DNA of 64,000 nucleotides. It comes from Anaerolineaceae bacterium. GTDB taxonomy: Bacteria > Chloroflexota > Anaerolineae > Anaerolineales > Anaerolineaceae. The notes beneath the pieces were generated by a model. It had not been told where the DNA came from. It worked only from the letters and a program-made list of their open reading frames with translations, and ran no database searches. The stretch spans positions 251,969 to 315,968 of the forward strand of contig JAENZD010000003.1 in the NCBI GenBank assembly GCA_016841445.1, given 5' to 3'. The stretch's first letter is position 1. Every line of letters starts with the position of its first letter. A program made the translations under genes and the position numbers. Shown in pieces: positions 53,811 to 63,953 of the stretch.

Positions 53811-53838
53811 ATAAAACCCGTGAGGGTTTTATTTTTTG
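53811..53838 (+). terminator. rho-independent terminator after the orphan regulator
   Basis: ATAAAACCC and GGGTTTTAT flank a GTGA tetraloop and are followed by T6. Confidence 0.9.
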
Positions 53839-53934
53839 ATACTAATATTTTCTCAAGATGCTAATAAGGATCAAATCAGGTTTGGAGACTTTAAGCCCTT
53901 TGAGTAGAATTAGGAAAAAACAAAAGAAGGAAAT

Positions 53935-55365
53935 ATGGGTCAAAATAAAATCAAGACCATTATCATATCCGTTGTTATCATACTCCTTGTTGGGTGTAGT
54001 GTTTTCGGGGTGATTTTAGCCTCCGGTCTGGGGATAGCCTTATTCAGACCTTTCCGGACCGAAACAGGGGAGGATGTTGTCTCTACACAGGTGGTTATTA
54101 ATACAAATGTTGCCCCTTCTTCTACCCCAGGTCCAATGATCACTGAGGATAGAACGCCTATTCCCACCCAAGAACTCCCAGCGGATTTAACAGAGATGCT
54201 GACGGATATTGAAACACAGGTGATGCGTTTGCGGGGATTAAGCACCTCTCAAAACGTTGTCCGAACCCTAATTTCGATGGATGAACTTGAGGATATCGTC
54301 GCTAATGATTTCTTTTCTGAGTACAGCGATGAAGACGCGAGAAAAGATACCCTTGCCCTCTCATTGCTGGGCCTGATTCCTGAGGGTTTTGACCTAAAAT
54401 CGCTTTATACGGAATTGTACAGCGAGCAAATCGCTGGATTTTATGACGATGAGACCAAACAAATTTATGTGGTTCAGGGTGTGGGTTTTGGTGGTAGTGA
54501 AAAATTGACTTATTCCCATGAGTTTACCCATGTACTGCAGGATCAAACTTATGATTTTGAAAACGGCCTTGGTTACAACGATGATATGTGTGAAGCGGAT
54601 TCGGAGAAATGCGCTGCAATCCAATCATTAATTGAAGGTGATGCCTCATTGACAGAGATCCTGTGGTTCCAAACTTATGCGACTCAAGAAGATTATGATG
54701 ATCTACTGGAAATGTTCAATAATTTAGAGACTCCGGTTCTCGATTCTGCGCCAGAATATATTACTGCTGACCTGTATTTCCCATATGAGAAAGGTCTGGC
54801 TTTTGTGCAGTATCTATATGAGGAAGGTGGATATCCAGCCGTAGATGGTGCATACCAGGATTCGCCCTTATCAACGGAACAGATTTTACATCCAGAGCGT
54901 TACCCATCGGATATCCCTACGTCGGTGACACTCCCTGATTTTGGGGTTGCCCTTGGCGGTGACTGGGTGCTTTTTGATCAAAATGTTATGGGCGAATGGT
55001 ACACATTCCTGATTTTAAACAAGGCTTTTGAAAAGGAATTTCAACTGTCTGAGGGGACAGCCTTGGCAGCTTCTGAGGGTTGGGGCGGAGATGCTTATGC
55101 ATTTTATCTAAACGAATCAACGGACGATGTTGTTTTCATCCTGGATTCGGTTTGGGATACCAGCGGAGATGCTGAGGAATTTGGAGAAGGATTCATCCAG
55201 TATGCGGATCTTCGGTGGGGAGAATCGGAGAACCAAATAATGGATCTGCCCGCATGGGAGGGATCAGTAGGTATCTCTGTTTTCCTGATTGAAGGCGATC
55301 GCACCTTATGGGTTATGGCCCCATCTGAAGACCTGATCAGTCAAATCCTATCTGAATTAAGATGA
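53935..55365 (+). CDS. membrane-anchored HEXXH putative metallopeptidase
   Basis: 476 residues. N-terminal helix at about 8-32, Thr/Pro-rich linker to about 82, then a helical domain with the zinc-binding HEFTH (195-199) in SHEFTHVLQDQTYDF and a third ligand candidate E234 in IEGDASL, the EGDA pattern. Two Cys in DMCEADSEKC may form a disulfide, consistent with an external location. Peptidase activity is inferred. The ATGA overlap with the HAD gene shows co-translation. Confidence 0.75.
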   Translation: MGQNKIKTIIISVVIILLVGCSVFGVILASGLGIALFRPFRTETGEDVVSTQVVINTNVAPSSTPGPMITEDRTPIPTQELPADLTEMLTDIETQVMRLRGLSTSQNVVRTLISMDELEDIVANDFFSEYSDEDARKDTLALSLLGLIPEGFDLKSLYTELYSEQIAGFYDDETKQIYVVQGVGFGGSEKLTYSHEFTHVLQDQTYDFENGLGYNDDMCEADSEKCAAIQSLIEGDASLTEILWFQTYATQEDYDDLLEMFNNLETPVLDSAPEYITADLYFPYEKGLAFVQYLYEEGGYPAVDGAYQDSPLSTEQILHPERYPSDIPTSVTLPDFGVALGGDWVLFDQNVMGEWYTFLILNKAFEKEFQLSEGTALAASEGWGGDAYAFYLNESTDDVVFILDSVWDTSGDAEEFGEGFIQYADLRWGESENQIMDLPAWEGSVGISVFLIEGDRTLWVMAPSEDLISQILSELR

Positions 55366-56129
55366 AAGAACCGGAAAAGGCAGAACCAGGCGTGTTTGAT
55401 ATCACTCGAATCAAGGGTTTGCTGTTTGATGTCGACGGTACCTTGAGTGATACAGACGACCATATGGTTGAACTGATTTCCCATTTTCTTTCCCCTGCAG
55501 CATGGCTTTTCAGAAACAAAGACCCCAGGCGTTTTGCACGTCGATTAGTGATGGCATCGGAAACACCTGCTAATTTGCTGTATGGATTAGCTGATTCCCT
55601 GGGACTTGATGCGCCCATTGCGAAAGTCTACAATCGTGTTTCACAAAGAAGAAAGAAACAAAACCGTAAGCAGGTAGATTTCAGGATCATTGTAGGGGTT
55701 AAGGAGATGTTAGCCCAATTTAAAGGGAGATTTTCAATGGCGGTGGTCAGCGCACGGGATGCCCTGACAACCCGACGCTTTTTAGAGAGGTTTGACCTCC
55801 TACCGTATTTCGATGTTGTTGTGACTTCGCAAACTTGCAATCATACCAAACCCTATCCTGATCCAGTAATTTTCGCGGCTGAACAATTGGGTTTAGCCCC
55901 GGAAAGCTGCGCAATGATTGGCGATACAATTGTTGATATTCGGGCGGGGAAATCAGCCGGGGCACAAACGATTGGTGTTTTATGTGGGTTTGGAACGGAA
56001 CGAGAATTAAAACGTTCTGGCGCAGATCTTTTACTGTCTTGCACACCGGATATCGTCGATATCTTTATGAACCAAGGTGATTCTCCTGCACAGGGGTTAT
56101 CCAATACAGAAGGAAAGGCGACTCCGTAA
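55362..56129 (+). CDS. HAD superfamily hydrolase (subfamily IA)
   Basis: 255 residues. Nucleophile motif GLLFDVDGTLSDTDD, alpha-helical cap of about 100 residues, motif II VVSARD, motif III Lys near NHTKPYPDPV and motif IV MIGDTIVDIRAG. A phosphatase for an unknown small phosphate; cap is larger than in phosphoglycolate phosphatase. Start overlaps the previous stop. It is second in a probable operon with the peptidase-like and acyltransferase genes. Confidence 0.85.
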   Translation: MKEPEKAEPGVFDITRIKGLLFDVDGTLSDTDDHMVELISHFLSPAAWLFRNKDPRRFARRLVMASETPANLLYGLADSLGLDAPIAKVYNRVSQRRKKQNRKQVDFRIIVGVKEMLAQFKGRFSMAVVSARDALTTRRFLERFDLLPYFDVVVTSQTCNHTKPYPDPVIFAAEQLGLAPESCAMIGDTIVDIRAGKSAGAQTIGVLCGFGTERELKRSGADLLLSCTPDIVDIFMNQGDSPAQGLSNTEGKATP

Positions 56130-56250
56130 CCAATCTATGATTTTTGGTTATAATAGGTGAGATCGGCCAAGGCGCACTGGCTTAATGGGGATGTCGCTGT
56201 AATGAAATTTACTTTGGTGATCTACTAGTTGAAACAGGAGCAGGAAGTCA

Positions 56251-56961
56251 ATGGCAAGCGAAGACCTAACCCAAGAATATATTGATAAATACCCCTGGCC
56301 GAGGCGCAGATTCATTCGTTGGTTGCTGCGATCCAGCATAGATATTGCTGCCGGTTTGCTAGTGCGATGGGAAATTACCGGAAAAGAAAATATTCCCCAA
56401 ACGGGGCCGTTATTAGTTGTCGGGAATCACTTTCATTTTGTAGATACGATTGCACCTATTAAGACCGTACGCAAGCCCCTGGAGTTTATCGGGGATTTTG
56501 AAATGCCAAATGCCCCGCCCATCATGCGGATTTTTCCTAATGCCTGGCAGACGTTGAAAATTGAGCAGGGGACGCCCAATTATGAAGCTCTGCAAGCTTC
56601 AGAGGCAATTCTTGCACAGAATGGAATGCTGGTCATTTATCCTGAAGGGCATGTTCACTCCGGTCCACTGAACCCCGCCTTACCCGGCGCTGCGTATATG
56701 GCACTTCGTACCGGGGTTCCCATTCTTCCGATGGGGACAATTTCTGACAATCATTGGAAATTGTTCAATACCATCACAGAACAAAAACGCCGGTTGAAAG
56801 TCATGACCAAAATCGGAAAAATATTTGGACCTCTCAAGACGGAAAATCCGAACCGGCCCAGCCGTAAGGAGATCAAAGCTGCAGGAGATTTGATCATGAC
56901 AAAAATTGCAGCCTTACTCCCTAAAGAATACCGCGGGGATTTTGATCCAGAGCTTTCGTAA
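56251..56961 (+). CDS. lysophospholipid acyltransferase, PlsC family
   Basis: 236 residues. It contains the acyltransferase block I VVGNHFHFVDTI, with the His-x4-Asp pair, block II-like region and YPEGHVHSG of block III, the core that moves an acyl group onto lysophosphatidate. No N-terminal helix, so it is membrane-peripheral. CAGGAG and GGAAG precede the ATG. It ends before a terminator. Confidence 0.88.
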   Translation: MASEDLTQEYIDKYPWPRRRFIRWLLRSSIDIAAGLLVRWEITGKENIPQTGPLLVVGNHFHFVDTIAPIKTVRKPLEFIGDFEMPNAPPIMRIFPNAWQTLKIEQGTPNYEALQASEAILAQNGMLVIYPEGHVHSGPLNPALPGAAYMALRTGVPILPMGTISDNHWKLFNTITEQKRRLKVMTKIGKIFGPLKTENPNRPSRKEIKAAGDLIMTKIAALLPKEYRGDFDPELS

Positions 56962-56987
56962 TCATTGAGAAATCGCTTAAAGAATAG

Positions 56988-57025
56988 AGAGGTCCTGTGA
57001 TTTTTACAGGACCTCTTTTCATTTT
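56988..57025 (+). terminator. rho-independent terminator after the acyltransferase gene
   Basis: AGAGGTCCTGT and ACAGGACCTCT form an 11-bp stem with a 7-nt loop, then TTTCATTTT. Confidence 0.92.
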
Positions 57026-57130
57026 AGGGATATGGTCTTATCCTTAATATTGGATAGTATGATAATCTTATGTTTTTCAAATAATTTACTCTTAAAATGA
57101 ATAAGTTGGATTGAAAAAAAGGAATTATTT

Positions 57131-58090
57131 ATGCAATATCGAGATTATTACCAGGCATTAGGTGTCAGCAAGGATGCCAGCCAGGACGAAATTAAGAAGG
57201 CTTATCGAAATCTGGCTCGAAAGTATCATCCGGATGTCAACCCTGATGACCCCAATGCAGAAGAAAAATTCAAGGATATCAACGAGGCCTACCAGGTTCT
57301 TTCGGATGAGGAAAATCGGAAGAAATATGACCAATTTGGGGCTCAATGGAAGCAGTACCAGCAAAGAGGAGGACAGGCAGAAGACTTCGATTGGTCCCAG
57401 TGGGCGTCGCAGGGTCAACGCGGTGGCACACAGTATCGATCTGTTTCCCCGGAAGAATTCGAGCAGATGTTCGGTGGTGGTTTGGGCGGGTTCTCTGATT
57501 TCTTTGAAACTTTGTTTGGCGGAATGGGAGGTGCAAGATCTGCCAGACGTACAACAAACCGACCCGGTGCTCAAAATTTATCCCGAGGACAGAATATTGA
57601 ACACCCGGTTGAGATCAGTTTGGAGGAAGCTTTCCATGGTACGACCCGCCTGTTGACCTATGAAGGCGGACGCAGAATCGAAGCCACCATTCCCCCCGGC
57701 GTAAAAACAGGTTCGAAGATCCGTTTAGCAGGCCAGGGGGCAGAAGGATCGCGTGGCTCTGGTGATTTGCTGTTAAAGATTAAAGTAAGATCGCACCCAA
57801 TCTATGATCGAGATGGGGATGATTTACGGATGGCACAGCCCGTGGATTTCTTCACCGCTTTACTTGGCGGAGAAGTTTTAGTTAAGGCAATTGACAAAGA
57901 AGTAAAACTTACCATTCCACCTGAAAGTGATTCTGGGAAAGTGATCCGATTACGCGGGCTGGGCATGCCAAAATTAAAAAGCCCTAAAAAAAACGGAGAT
58001 CTTTATGTGACCCTGCAAATCACTGTCCCAAAGAATCTGACAACGCAGCAAAAGGATAAACTGCAAGAATTACAAAAAGAAATTGAGTAG
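57131..58090 (+). CDS. DnaJ-type co-chaperone lacking the zinc finger (CbpA-like)
   Basis: 319 residues: J domain (4-70) with HPD at 33-35, a Gly/Phe-rich linker ([20 protein letters not shown]), then the two C-terminal substrate-binding domains and dimerisation tail. The CxxCxGxG zinc region of DnaJ is absent, as in CbpA. It stimulates DnaK ATPase. dnaK is not in the window. It is upstream of pgl. Confidence 0.93.
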   Translation: MQYRDYYQALGVSKDASQDEIKKAYRNLARKYHPDVNPDDPNAEEKFKDINEAYQVLSDEENRKKYDQFGAQWKQYQQRGGQAEDFDWSQWASQGQRGGTQYRSVSPEEFEQMFGGGLGGFSDFFETLFGGMGGARSARRTTNRPGAQNLSRGQNIEHPVEISLEEAFHGTTRLLTYEGGRRIEATIPPGVKTGSKIRLAGQGAEGSRGSGDLLLKIKVRSHPIYDRDGDDLRMAQPVDFFTALLGGEVLVKAIDKEVKLTIPPESDSGKVIRLRGLGMPKLKSPKKNGDLYVTLQITVPKNLTTQQKDKLQELQKEIE

Positions 58091-58167
58091 TTCTGACAGC
58101 AGATGTCATGAATGGAATCCCCTTATCTGTCTAAATAAAAGATTGTTTTCCCATTGGAAGGTTAACG

Positions 58168-58893
58168 ATGGTAGAAATCCAAAAATATCACGATAAAAAT
58201 AAAATGATCCAGGAAGCCGCTGAGCTGTTCATAAATCTCGCAGCGGAGTCGATTGAAGAAAGAGGCGTTTTTTCAGCAGCCTTATCAGGCGGCAGTACCC
58301 CTCAACCGCTTTATCATTTATTGGGTGAATCAAAACTGGAAAAACAATTGGATTGGAACCACATCCACCTTTTCTTTGGGGATGAACGTTATGTTCACTC
58401 CGAGCATCCCGATTCTAATTTTCGAATGGTAAAGGAAAACTTGTTGGATCAGATTGTCATTCCTCAGGAGAATGTTCACAGGGTACCAACCGAAATGGAT
58501 CCTCGAATGGCTGCCTTCAGCTACGAAGAGCAATTAAGGACATTTTTTGCGGGTGAGTGGCCGCACTTTGATTTGATCCTGCTCGGTATGGGTGCGGACG
58601 GACATACGGCTTCACTGTTTCCCCATTCTGCCGGACTGAACGAAGAGCACCGTTGGTTCATCGCCAACTATGCACCCGGGATGGAAAAATGGCGATTAAC
58701 CTTGACAAAGAACGCCATCAACAACGCCAGGCAGATCCTTGTGATGGTGAGCGGAGCCGATAAGGCTCATGTGTTGGCAGAAGTCCTTGAAGGCAAATCT
58801 CCTGATGTAAAACCAATCCAGTTGATTTCACCAATCGATGGAAGCATGACCTGGATGGTTGACCAGGATGCTGGCAGCCTATTATCCTTGTGA
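58168..58893 (+). CDS. pgl: 6-phosphogluconolactonase
   Basis: 241 residues of the SOL/DevB family. Hydrolyses 6-phosphogluconolactone in the oxidative pentose phosphate path. ALSGGSTPQPLYHLL, FFGDERYV and GMGADGHTASLFPHS are the family signatures. GGAAGG lies upstream. zwf and gnd are not adjacent. A TAGCTGTT...AACAGCTA hairpin without a T-run follows at 58934-58959. Confidence 0.93.
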   Translation: MVEIQKYHDKNKMIQEAAELFINLAAESIEERGVFSAALSGGSTPQPLYHLLGESKLEKQLDWNHIHLFFGDERYVHSEHPDSNFRMVKENLLDQIVIPQENVHRVPTEMDPRMAAFSYEEQLRTFFAGEWPHFDLILLGMGADGHTASLFPHSAGLNEEHRWFIANYAPGMEKWRLTLTKNAINNARQILVMVSGADKAHVLAEVLEGKSPDVKPIQLISPIDGSMTWMVDQDAGSLLSL

Positions 58894-59050
58894 TGTCCTG
58901 TACCATTTGATATTTCACCTTTTAAACTTAAACTAGCTGTTCATTGCCCAAAACAGCTAATAAAGGTATGATTCCTGCCTGTTCTAACCCCAAAAGAGCA
59001 TGTTGTAGGTATGCTTGACGATCAATATTTAAGGATGTTATCATTCTGAT

Positions 59051-60352
59051 ATGTATTTAAAGGGCAGTAAGTGGTCCATGAATAAGCGTAGACGGCGATC
59101 AAACCCCTGGTTGATCGTTTTATTGCTAATTGGTATTGGTTTTATTGTTTACATAAACGTGGTCTGGATTCCCACGATCCCACCGCCGTTTGTGCCAACG
59201 CCAACGCCTACGCGTGATCCCCAATCTTTTTCTCAGGAGGCGGAAGCTTATCTGACAGAAGGTCAGGTTGGGTTAGCAATGGAATCATTAGAGGCAGCGA
59301 TTAATGCGAACCCCCAGGAGGTCTCGAACTATTTGACCTTAGCGAAATTGCAGATATACCGTGGGGAATATGAACACGCCAGGGAAAATGCTGAGAATGC
59401 CTTACTCCTGGACAGAACCCGCCCCTATGCCTTTGCTTTGTTAGCCTGGTCAAAAGGCTATCAGGGTGAGTACCTGGATGGCATCGCTGACGTTGAGGCT
59501 GCATTGGATTTAGATCCAAATGATGCGTTTGCACACGCCATCTATGCCTTGATTTTAGCCAGGCAGGTTGTCAATAATGTTGGCGAAATCGACACATTGG
59601 ATCAGGCAATTGAACATTCCCGGCAAGCTTTGAATCTCAACCCCGATCTATTAGAGGCACGATGGGCGCGCGGTTATGTCTTGGAAATCACCAGCAATTA
59701 TGAAGAAGCTGTCCTGCAGTTAGAGGCGGCGATAGAAATCGACGATACAATTGGTGACCTTCATCTGGCTCTAGGTAGAAATTATTTCACACTCGAAGAT
59801 TACATCGGCGCAATTGATGAGTTCACCTCAGCGTACCGGTATAATCCAGGAGACCCTGCGCCAAACTGGTACATTTCACAGGTTTACGCTCGCCAAGGTG
59901 AGTATGCGAAAGCAATTCAATATGCGGAACAGGCTGTGAGTGATGGGCCCGATGACCCTTATATGCATGCCAATTTGGGAACAATGTTCTATCGTGATTT
60001 GCGATATAACCAGGCGATAGAAGAACTTGAGTTGGCTGTAAGAGGCGGTACAACGAGTGATGGTACCCTTGTAGAGGGGATACCATTGGACTATTCTATG
60101 ACAGTGATTGAAATATACAGTCGTTTTGGATTATCCCTGGCCCGTCTAAACCGGTGCAGTGAAGCTGTGCAGGTTGCGACGGCCATGCTGCAAACGGTGC
60201 CGGATGATGAAACAGCTGTTTACAATGCTGAAGAGATGATCAACATTTGCCAGGCATTCCAGGAGAATCCACCTACACCAACACCAACCCTGGAAGTGAG
60301 TGACCAGGAAACCCAGCCAACAGCGACACCGACTAAGACTGAGGGTAACTGA
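59051..60352 (+). CDS. membrane-anchored TPR protein (first of a tandem paralogue pair)
   Basis: 433 residues. The N terminus MYLKGSK is like the next gene's MYLHGKD, supporting this start despite no strong ribosome site. A basic RRRR stretch, one helix (about 20-40), a PTPTPTRDP linker and then about 8-9 tetratricopeptide repeats (for example LALGRNYFTLEDYIGAIDEF) fill the rest, ending in a Thr/Pro tail. Scaffolding for protein complexes outside the membrane is likely. Partners unknown. Confidence 0.8.
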   Translation: MYLKGSKWSMNKRRRRSNPWLIVLLLIGIGFIVYINVVWIPTIPPPFVPTPTPTRDPQSFSQEAEAYLTEGQVGLAMESLEAAINANPQEVSNYLTLAKLQIYRGEYEHARENAENALLLDRTRPYAFALLAWSKGYQGEYLDGIADVEAALDLDPNDAFAHAIYALILARQVVNNVGEIDTLDQAIEHSRQALNLNPDLLEARWARGYVLEITSNYEEAVLQLEAAIEIDDTIGDLHLALGRNYFTLEDYIGAIDEFTSAYRYNPGDPAPNWYISQVYARQGEYAKAIQYAEQAVSDGPDDPYMHANLGTMFYRDLRYNQAIEELELAVRGGTTSDGTLVEGIPLDYSMTVIEIYSRFGLSLARLNRCSEAVQVATAMLQTVPDDETAVYNAEEMINICQAFQENPPTPTPTLEVSDQETQPTATPTKTEGN

Positions 60353-60375
60353 GACCTGGTTCAGGTAATAAAATT

Positions 60376-61773
60376 ATGTATCTTCACGGAAAAGACCCTA
60401 CTTTTCGTAAAACTCGAAATAAGTCCAATCCATACATCATTCTGGTATTGGTGCTATTGATCGTGTTTACATTTACAATCATCAGCGGTTTACTCAAAGG
60501 GGATGTCCAGCCGCTATTTTTGCCCACACCAACGCCTACCCGAACCACAAACTCCTTCTTCATCGAAGGCGAGACGCAATTTTCCGCTGGCAACCTGGAT
60601 GCTGCAATCGATGCATTTAAAAAAGCGGCAGAATTGGACCCACAGAACCCTGACCCCTTAATCGAACTTGCCCGGATCCAAACTTATTCCTCCGCATTAT
60701 TAACAACGGATGCCGAACGAACCCAGCGTTTGGGGGAAGCCATGGAATCAATTGATCAGGCGAAGAAATTAGCACCAACCAGCAGTGAAGTGCTGGCGGT
60801 TCGTTCTTTTGTGCTGGATTGGAATTCTAATACTTTGCTGGTTGATGATGAAACATCTGAAGATCTGCTCAACCAAGCTGAAGCAGAAGCTTTATTGGCT
60901 CTACAAATTGACAGCACCAATACCCTTGCGTTGGCGTACTACGCAGAAATCCTGGTGGATCAAACAAAGTGGAATCAGGCGCAGCAATATATTCAACAGG
61001 CTGTGGAACGAAATCCGGATTTGATGGACGTGCACCGGATCCAGGCATACACGTATGAAACATTGGGCGAGTACAATCTTGCAATTCAGGAGTACAAACA
61101 AGCTATCGAGATCATGCCCAATTACACCTACCTGCACATTGCGGTTGGCCGGATTTACCGTCACCTGCAGCTTTACGACCAGGCCCTGGAGTATTTTGCA
61201 AGGGCAGCGAATTTAAATGAACAGCTTGGGATCATTGATCCTATACCTTACCTGGCGATTGCCAATACCTATGCCCAGGATGGAGAATTCTTTGCGGCAG
61301 CCTTAAATGTGGAACGAGCCCTTGAGTTCACGCCTGCTAACCCCGATGTATATGGGCAATTGGGTGTGATTTACCATAAATCTCGTAACTATGAGGGCGC
61401 TATTCCTGCTCTCCAATGTGCTATCGAGGGTTGCGATGCCCAACAAAGCTGTGAAGTCCGGCAGTGTGACCCTGAAAACGACCCCATGTCAGCAATAGAA
61501 GGTCTTCCGTTAACAGGCAGTACGATCGTCTATTATTTTACTTATGGTTCTGTCCTATCAGGATTGCATCGCGAAGGGGATGATTACTGCGACCGGGCGA
61601 TGGGTATTTTTGACCAATTGCGTTCCATCTATGCTGATGATCCATCCATCATGAGCATTGTGCGGGCAGGCGAAGATATTTGCACTTACACAGAAGAAAC
61701 GGATGTGGAAAAAACTCCAACAGTGACGCCAACAATTGAATTAGTGACACCAACTGCAACACCAGAAAATTGA
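60376..61773 (+). CDS. membrane-anchored TPR protein (second of a tandem paralogue pair)
   Basis: 465 residues with the same plan as the preceding protein: MYLHGKD, basic stretch, one helix, PTPTPTRTT linker, TPRs such as YTYLHIAVGRIYRHLQLYDQALEYFARA, and a PTPT tail. A Cys-containing insert (CAIEGCDAQQSCEVRQC) near 345-365 has four Cys and may form disulfides. Only 23 bp separates it from the first gene, so they are co-transcribed and arose by duplication. Confidence 0.8.
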   Translation: MYLHGKDPTFRKTRNKSNPYIILVLVLLIVFTFTIISGLLKGDVQPLFLPTPTPTRTTNSFFIEGETQFSAGNLDAAIDAFKKAAELDPQNPDPLIELARIQTYSSALLTTDAERTQRLGEAMESIDQAKKLAPTSSEVLAVRSFVLDWNSNTLLVDDETSEDLLNQAEAEALLALQIDSTNTLALAYYAEILVDQTKWNQAQQYIQQAVERNPDLMDVHRIQAYTYETLGEYNLAIQEYKQAIEIMPNYTYLHIAVGRIYRHLQLYDQALEYFARAANLNEQLGIIDPIPYLAIANTYAQDGEFFAAALNVERALEFTPANPDVYGQLGVIYHKSRNYEGAIPALQCAIEGCDAQQSCEVRQCDPENDPMSAIEGLPLTGSTIVYYFTYGSVLSGLHREGDDYCDRAMGIFDQLRSIYADDPSIMSIVRAGEDICTYTEETDVEKTPTVTPTIELVTPTATPEN

Positions 61774-61816
61774 TGGGGCATTTGTAAACGTTTTATAAGA
61801 ATCCTTCGAAAATCCC

Positions 61817-61845
61817 TTGACGCATTTTTTGAACAAAGGTAAGAT
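61817..61845 (+). promoter_or_regulatory. sigma70-type promoter of groESL
   Basis: TTGACG (61817-61822) and TAAGAT (61840-61845) are 17 bp apart. The start is expected near 61852, at the edge of CIRCE. Confidence 0.85.
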
Positions 61846-61852
61846 TTATATA

Positions 61853-61879
61853 TTAGCACTCTTGTTGTTAGAGTGCTAA
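61853..61879. promoter_or_regulatory. CIRCE operator (HrcA-binding site)
   Basis: TTAGCACTC-N9-GAGTGCTAA is an exact match to the CIRCE consensus. HrcA bound here blocks groESL transcription at normal temperature; hrcA is not in the window. Confidence 0.98.
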
Positions 61880-61927
61880 AACTTTGATATCAATACATAA
61901 GAATCACTAATTTAATTGGAGGAACGA

Positions 61928-62224
61928 ATGGCAATCTCACTTAAACCTTTGGGAAACCGACTTGTGGTCCAACCCATCGAGGAAGAAGAAATTACCGCTG
62001 GAGGCATCGTGCTTCCTGAAACGGCAAAAGAGAAACCACAAAAAGGTACAGTCCTGGCAGTGGGTCCTGGCGAGCGCAACGATGATGGCGACTACATCGC
62101 TATGGAACTCAAAGAAGGCGATAAAGTCCTGTTTGCTAAGTATTCAGGGACTGAAGTCAAGTTTGATGGCAAAAAACTATTGATCATGCGCGAGAGTGAC
62201 ATTCTCGCGAAATTGAACGAGTAA
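61928..62224 (+). CDS. groES: co-chaperonin GroES
   Basis: 98 residues from ATG 61928; GGAGGAACGA upstream and the N terminus [14 protein letters not shown] fit the family, so the track TTG at 61916 is rejected. The mobile loop ([19 protein letters not shown]) and the C-terminal MRESDILA are typical. Caps GroEL. Transcribed with groEL 28 bp later. Confidence 0.98.
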   Translation: MAISLKPLGNRLVVQPIEEEEITAGGIVLPETAKEKPQKGTVLAVGPGERNDDGDYIAMELKEGDKVLFAKYSGTEVKFDGKKLLIMRESDILAKLNE

Positions 62225-62252
62225 TTATCTAAGATTGAAGGAGTAAAAAGAA

Positions 62253-63899
62253 ATGGCTAAACAACTCTTGTTTTCCGAAGAAGCCCGGATTGCTTTAAAA
62301 ACCGGTATTGATGTTGTCGTAAAATCTGTTGCAACAACTCTGGGTCCAAAAGGACGCAATGTTGCGATTGATCGGAAATTTGGTTCGCCTACCATCACCC
62401 ATGACGGCGTGACCGTAGCAAAAGAAATTGAACTGGAAGATCCCTTTGAGAATATGGGTGCCCAGCTCTTAAAAGAAGCAGCCACCAAGACCAATGATAT
62501 CGCTGGTGACGGCACCACAACTTCAACTGTTCTGGCACATTCGATTGTGACGGAAGGTCTGAAGAACCTGGCTGCAGGTGCAAACCCAATGCTGCTAAAA
62601 CGCGGTATTGAAGCTGCATCAAAAGCTGTATCAGACGCAATTGCTGAACAGGCAATTGATATTACAACCAAGGCTGAAATTGCCAATGTTGCCACCATCT
62701 CTGCACAGGACCGCGAAATTGGCGAACTGATCGCTGAAGTGATGGACAAAGTTGGTAAAGATGGCGTGATCACGGTTGAAGAATCCCGTGGTCTGCAATT
62801 CGAAACCGAATATGTTGAAGGTATGCAGTTTGACCGTGGTTATATTTCACCTTATTTCGTGACCGATACTGAGACGATGGAAGCCGTGATCGAAGATGCC
62901 AAGGTTCTTGTCTATGACAAGAAGGTATCTGCTGCTAGCGACATTGTGCCGTTACTTGAAAAATTGGTGCAGGTTGGCAAACGTGAGCTCGTGATCATCG
63001 CTGAGGATATCGATGGTGAAGCTCTAGCTACCCTAGTATTGAACAAATTGCGCGGTATGCTCAACGTGTTGGCCGTCAAAGCCCCCGGTTTTGGTGACCG
63101 CCGCAAGGCCATGCTGCAGGATATTGCTGTACTGACCGGCGCAACCGTTATTTCTGAAGAGACCGGTCGAAAACTCGAGACTGTCACGATCGAAGATCTT
63201 GGACAGGCTGAGAAAGTTGTCAGTGACAAAGACGAAACAACTGTTGTTGGCGGTAAAGGTGATTCTGGTGCTATCAAAGGACGAATTGAACAGATCCGTG
63301 TTGAGATTGAGAACACCACCAGCGACTATGATCGTGAAAAACTGCAGGAACGCCTGGCAAAACTCTCTGGTGGCGTTGCCATCATCCGTGTTGGTGCTGC
63401 AACTGAGACTGAACTGAAAGAAAAGAAACATCGCGTTGAAGACGCTCTTTCAGCAACCCGTGCTGCTGTTGAAGAAGGTATCGTACCTGGCGGTGGCGTT
63501 GCTTTAATCAATGCGATCAGCTCCCTTGATGGATTAAAGATGGACAGCACTGACGCTCAGATTGGTGTCAAAATCGTGCGTGATTCTCTTGAAATCCCGA
63601 TGCGAAAAATCGCTGAGAATGCCGGTAAAGAAGGTTCAGTGGTTGTTGAAAATGTCCGCCGAGCACAGGCTGAAAAATCCAGCAAGTTGATTGGATACGA
63701 TGTCCTGACCGAAAAATACGGTGATATGGTTGAAGGTGGTGTGATTGATCCCGCTAAAGTGACCCGCGGCGCCCTGGAAAATGCAGCTTCAATTGCTGCT
63801 ATGATCCTCACGACCGAAGCGCTCATTACTGATATCCCTGAAAAGGAAGCCCCAATGCCTGGTGGCGGACCTGGAATGGGTGGCATGGGCGGTTACTAA
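62253..63899 (+). CDS. groEL: chaperonin GroEL
   Basis: 548 residues, normal length. ATP-binding [21 protein letters not shown], and GGGVALINA are intact; the C-terminal tail ends [12 protein letters not shown]. Folds proteins in an ATP-driven double ring. AAGGAG lies upstream of ATG. It is followed by a strong terminator and the left end of an IS200-like element. Confidence 0.99.
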   Translation: MAKQLLFSEEARIALKTGIDVVVKSVATTLGPKGRNVAIDRKFGSPTITHDGVTVAKEIELEDPFENMGAQLLKEAATKTNDIAGDGTTTSTVLAHSIVTEGLKNLAAGANPMLLKRGIEAASKAVSDAIAEQAIDITTKAEIANVATISAQDREIGELIAEVMDKVGKDGVITVEESRGLQFETEYVEGMQFDRGYISPYFVTDTETMEAVIEDAKVLVYDKKVSAASDIVPLLEKLVQVGKRELVIIAEDIDGEALATLVLNKLRGMLNVLAVKAPGFGDRRKAMLQDIAVLTGATVISEETGRKLETVTIEDLGQAEKVVSDKDETTVVGGKGDSGAIKGRIEQIRVEIENTTSDYDREKLQERLAKLSGGVAIIRVGAATETELKEKKHRVEDALSATRAAVEEGIVPGGGVALINAISSLDGLKMDSTDAQIGVKIVRDSLEIPMRKIAENAGKEGSVVVENVRRAQAEKSSKLIGYDVLTEKYGDMVEGGVIDPAKVTRGALENAASIAAMILTTEALITDIPEKEAPMPGGGPGMGGMGGY

Positions 63900-63920
63900 A
63901 CCGACAAAAAGTAAATTCAA

Positions 63921-63953
63921 AAAGGCTGTTCCGAATTGGAACAGCCTTTTTTG
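63921..63953 (+). terminator. rho-independent terminator of groESL
   Basis: AAAGGCTGTTCC and GGAACAGCCTTT form a 12-bp stem with a 5-nt loop and a run of T. The IS left end begins directly after it. Confidence 0.95.
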
